In this document: piece by piece, positions 63,101 to 64,000 of the stretch | How positions within the stretch are numbered: position 1 is the first letter of the stretch | Layout: each line of letters opens with the position of its first letter | Source: Xestospongia bergquistia | Taxonomy: Eukaryota > Porifera > Demospongiae > Haplosclerida > Petrosiidae | Length of the DNA: 64,000 nucleotides | Assembly: GCA_963965975.1 (NCBI GenBank) | Contig: OZ014414.1 | Span: 7,167,501 to 7,231,500, forward strand | Direction of reading: 5' to 3' | Made by a program: the position numbers and the translations under genes | The notes under the pieces: model-generated | What the model saw: only the letters and a program-made list of their open reading frames with translations | Databases searched by the model: none | Told to the model about the DNA's origin: nothing

Positions 63101-63615
63101 TAGAACAACATGTTCATTATATAGAATGTTGTGTGATTTTTATTGTTCAATATCAATATGTTTAACATTATCAACTAACTTGTATATTATTTAGTTAACA
63201 CAACTATCAAATCAAGAGCTCTCATCAATTGAAATACAAACTAATGAAGCTTATAGTCAATCCACTAGTTTACAACCTCAATTATCTCAAGACTCTCATC
63301 TGGTAAGTTTTTTTTTGTAACAAGATATTCATATCTGGTTCTACTGAGTATATTCTATGCAAACAAAAAACTATAATCTGTACTCTATTGATCTATAGAG
63401 TACAGAATATAGTTGTTGTTTGTAGACTATAATAGCCTTATCAATAGAAAATTTCTTAATAAATCATTATTTTTAGTTATTGACAAATCTTTTATATTAT
63501 TGCGTAGTTAACACAACTATCACATCAAGAACTCTCATCAATTGAAATACAAACTAATGAAGGTTATAGTCAATCCACTAGTTTACAGCCTCATTTATCT
63601 CAAGACCTTCATCTG
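60146..63615 (+). CDS. Repeat-exon membrane-tail protein, gene 2 (3' end beyond window)
   Basis: In-phase exons: 60146-60163 (MNNSLE), 60573-60680 (A4), 61095-61133 (B3), 61874-61981 (A5), 62416-62454 (B4), 63195-63302 (A6) and 63508-63615 (A7). All are multiples of three in phase 0, encoding the same 36- and 13-residue units as gene 1. The A5 exon starts with V instead of L at its first residue, with an AG-GTAACAC acceptor context. The C-terminal membrane exons should lie to the right of the window. An internal duplication of about 1.3 kb added one A-B pair recently. The repeated leader and start exon show that genes 1 and 2 arose by whole-gene tandem duplication. Confidence 0.65.
60573..60680 (+). 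repeat. 36-residue repeat exon, unit A4
   Basis: Phase-0 exon of 108 bases ending SQSPYL, gene 2. Confidence 0.85.
61095..61133 (+). repeat. 13-residue repeat exon, unit B3
   Basis: Phase-0 exon of 39 bases, DQSNYEQLDTPEE. Confidence 0.85.
61874..61981 (+). repeat. 36-residue repeat exon, unit A5
   Basis: Phase-0 exon of 108 bases starting VTQISHQELSS. Confidence 0.85.
62416..62454 (+). repeat. 13-residue repeat exon, unit B4
   Basis: Phase-0 exon of 39 bases, DHSNYEQLDTPEE. Confidence 0.85.
63195..63302 (+). repeat. 36-residue repeat exon, unit A6
   Basis: Phase-0 exon of 108 bases ending SQDSHL. Confidence 0.85.
63508..63615 (+). repeat. 36-residue repeat exon, unit A7
   Basis: Phase-0 exon of 108 bases ending SQDLHL, with G instead of A in NEGY. 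Confidence 0.85.
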
Positions 63616-64000
63616 GTAAGTGACTTTGATAACAAGATATTGATATCTGGTTCCACTAAATTAGATCATGCAATCAAATAACTATAATAACATTTGTATC
63701 TGTACTCTATAGACATCAATAGTCTTCTAAAATAGAAAATGCTAAAAAACATGTAATGCCAGATATTATTATATGTATTAATAAATAAATGCTCTTAATT
63801 GAGTATTATAATGTATTTCAATAATGTTATTAAAAGCATGCACAATTGAATAATAATATTGAGTCTGTCACTGACTTTTTCATTCACAATCATGGTGTAT
63901 CATTTCATTGTTGTGTCATATTTAGTGTTGTTTTAATTTAAAATACTATCTGTAATTAAAGATATTGTACACTTACAATTGTTTTTAAAAATAAATTAAA

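Larger units (their letters stand above)
61982..63302 (+). repeat. Tandem 1.3-kb duplication in gene 2, second copy
   Basis: B3 to B4 and A5 to A6 are both 1,321 bases apart. The first intron holds an extra short TTTATCTA-type expansion relative to the first copy. Confidence 0.85.

Noticed and set aside
51151..63615. Regularly spaced 108- and 39-base repeats as a CRISPR-like or satellite array
   Set aside because: Units are coding, flanked by splice sites and separated by unrelated lengths of intron; they are exon duplications.
1..64000. tRNA, rRNA or other structured RNA genes
   Set aside because: None was recognised on either strand by eye; a covariance-model scan would be decisive.

Overview
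The window is animal-type nuclear DNA. It is strongly AT-rich by eye, with multi-exon genes, short GT-AG introns (many of 45-100 bases), microsatellites and several small inverted-repeat transposons. The gene content is mostly innate-immune and cell-death style proteins: Death-fold domains, degenerate Roc-COR modules, and a Kelch/coiled-coil/TKL kinase, together with heavy local duplication. This points to an early-branching metazoan, most likely a demosponge such as Amphimedon. The assignment is inference from gene families and intron style; no marker gene settles it.

Layout. 1.4-2.1 kb: a small gene whose fold-length, exon sizes and two intron positions match stefin-type cystatins. 3.4-4.0 kb, minus strand: the C-terminal relic of a POT/SLC15 transporter. 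4.2-5.9 kb: a decayed kinase copy joined to a decayed piece of the Death/Roc-COR family. 7.2-13.2 kb (gene A), 19.3-24.0 kb (gene B) and 35.3-45.6 kb (gene C): three paralogues of one family. Gene C keeps the full order Death, CARD-like, helical domain, coiled-coil linker, pseudo-Roc-COR, C-terminal death-fold domain. Gene A has lost most of the linker. Gene B has lost its whole N-terminal half. An extra truncated Death exon lies at 34.4 kb. A shared upstream module of about 250 bases precedes each N-terminal start and also occurs once in inverted orientation at 6 kb. 27.3-32.1 kb: an intact Kelch/coiled-coil/kinase gene, apparent source or sister of the kinase relic at 4.2 kb.

46.6-48.2 kb: two more stefin-like copies on opposite strands, both damaged, then a relic of the last exon of the next gene family. 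50.7-55.7 kb and 60.1 kb to the window end: two paralogues built from repeated phase-0 exons of 108 and 39 bases, the first ending in a hydrophobic membrane-anchoring tail. The second gene carries a recent internal tandem duplication of about 1.3 kb. Between them sits a rearranged inverted-repeat transposon of about 1.7 kb.

How it fits together: the region is a duplication hot spot for signalling receptors or adaptors. The Death/Roc-COR proteins have adaptor-type domains at both ends and a GTPase-like core lacking the Walker A lysine in all three copies, so they look like scaffolds rather than enzymes. All gene models are hand-spliced from splice signals, reading phase and agreement between paralogues; no transcripts were available.
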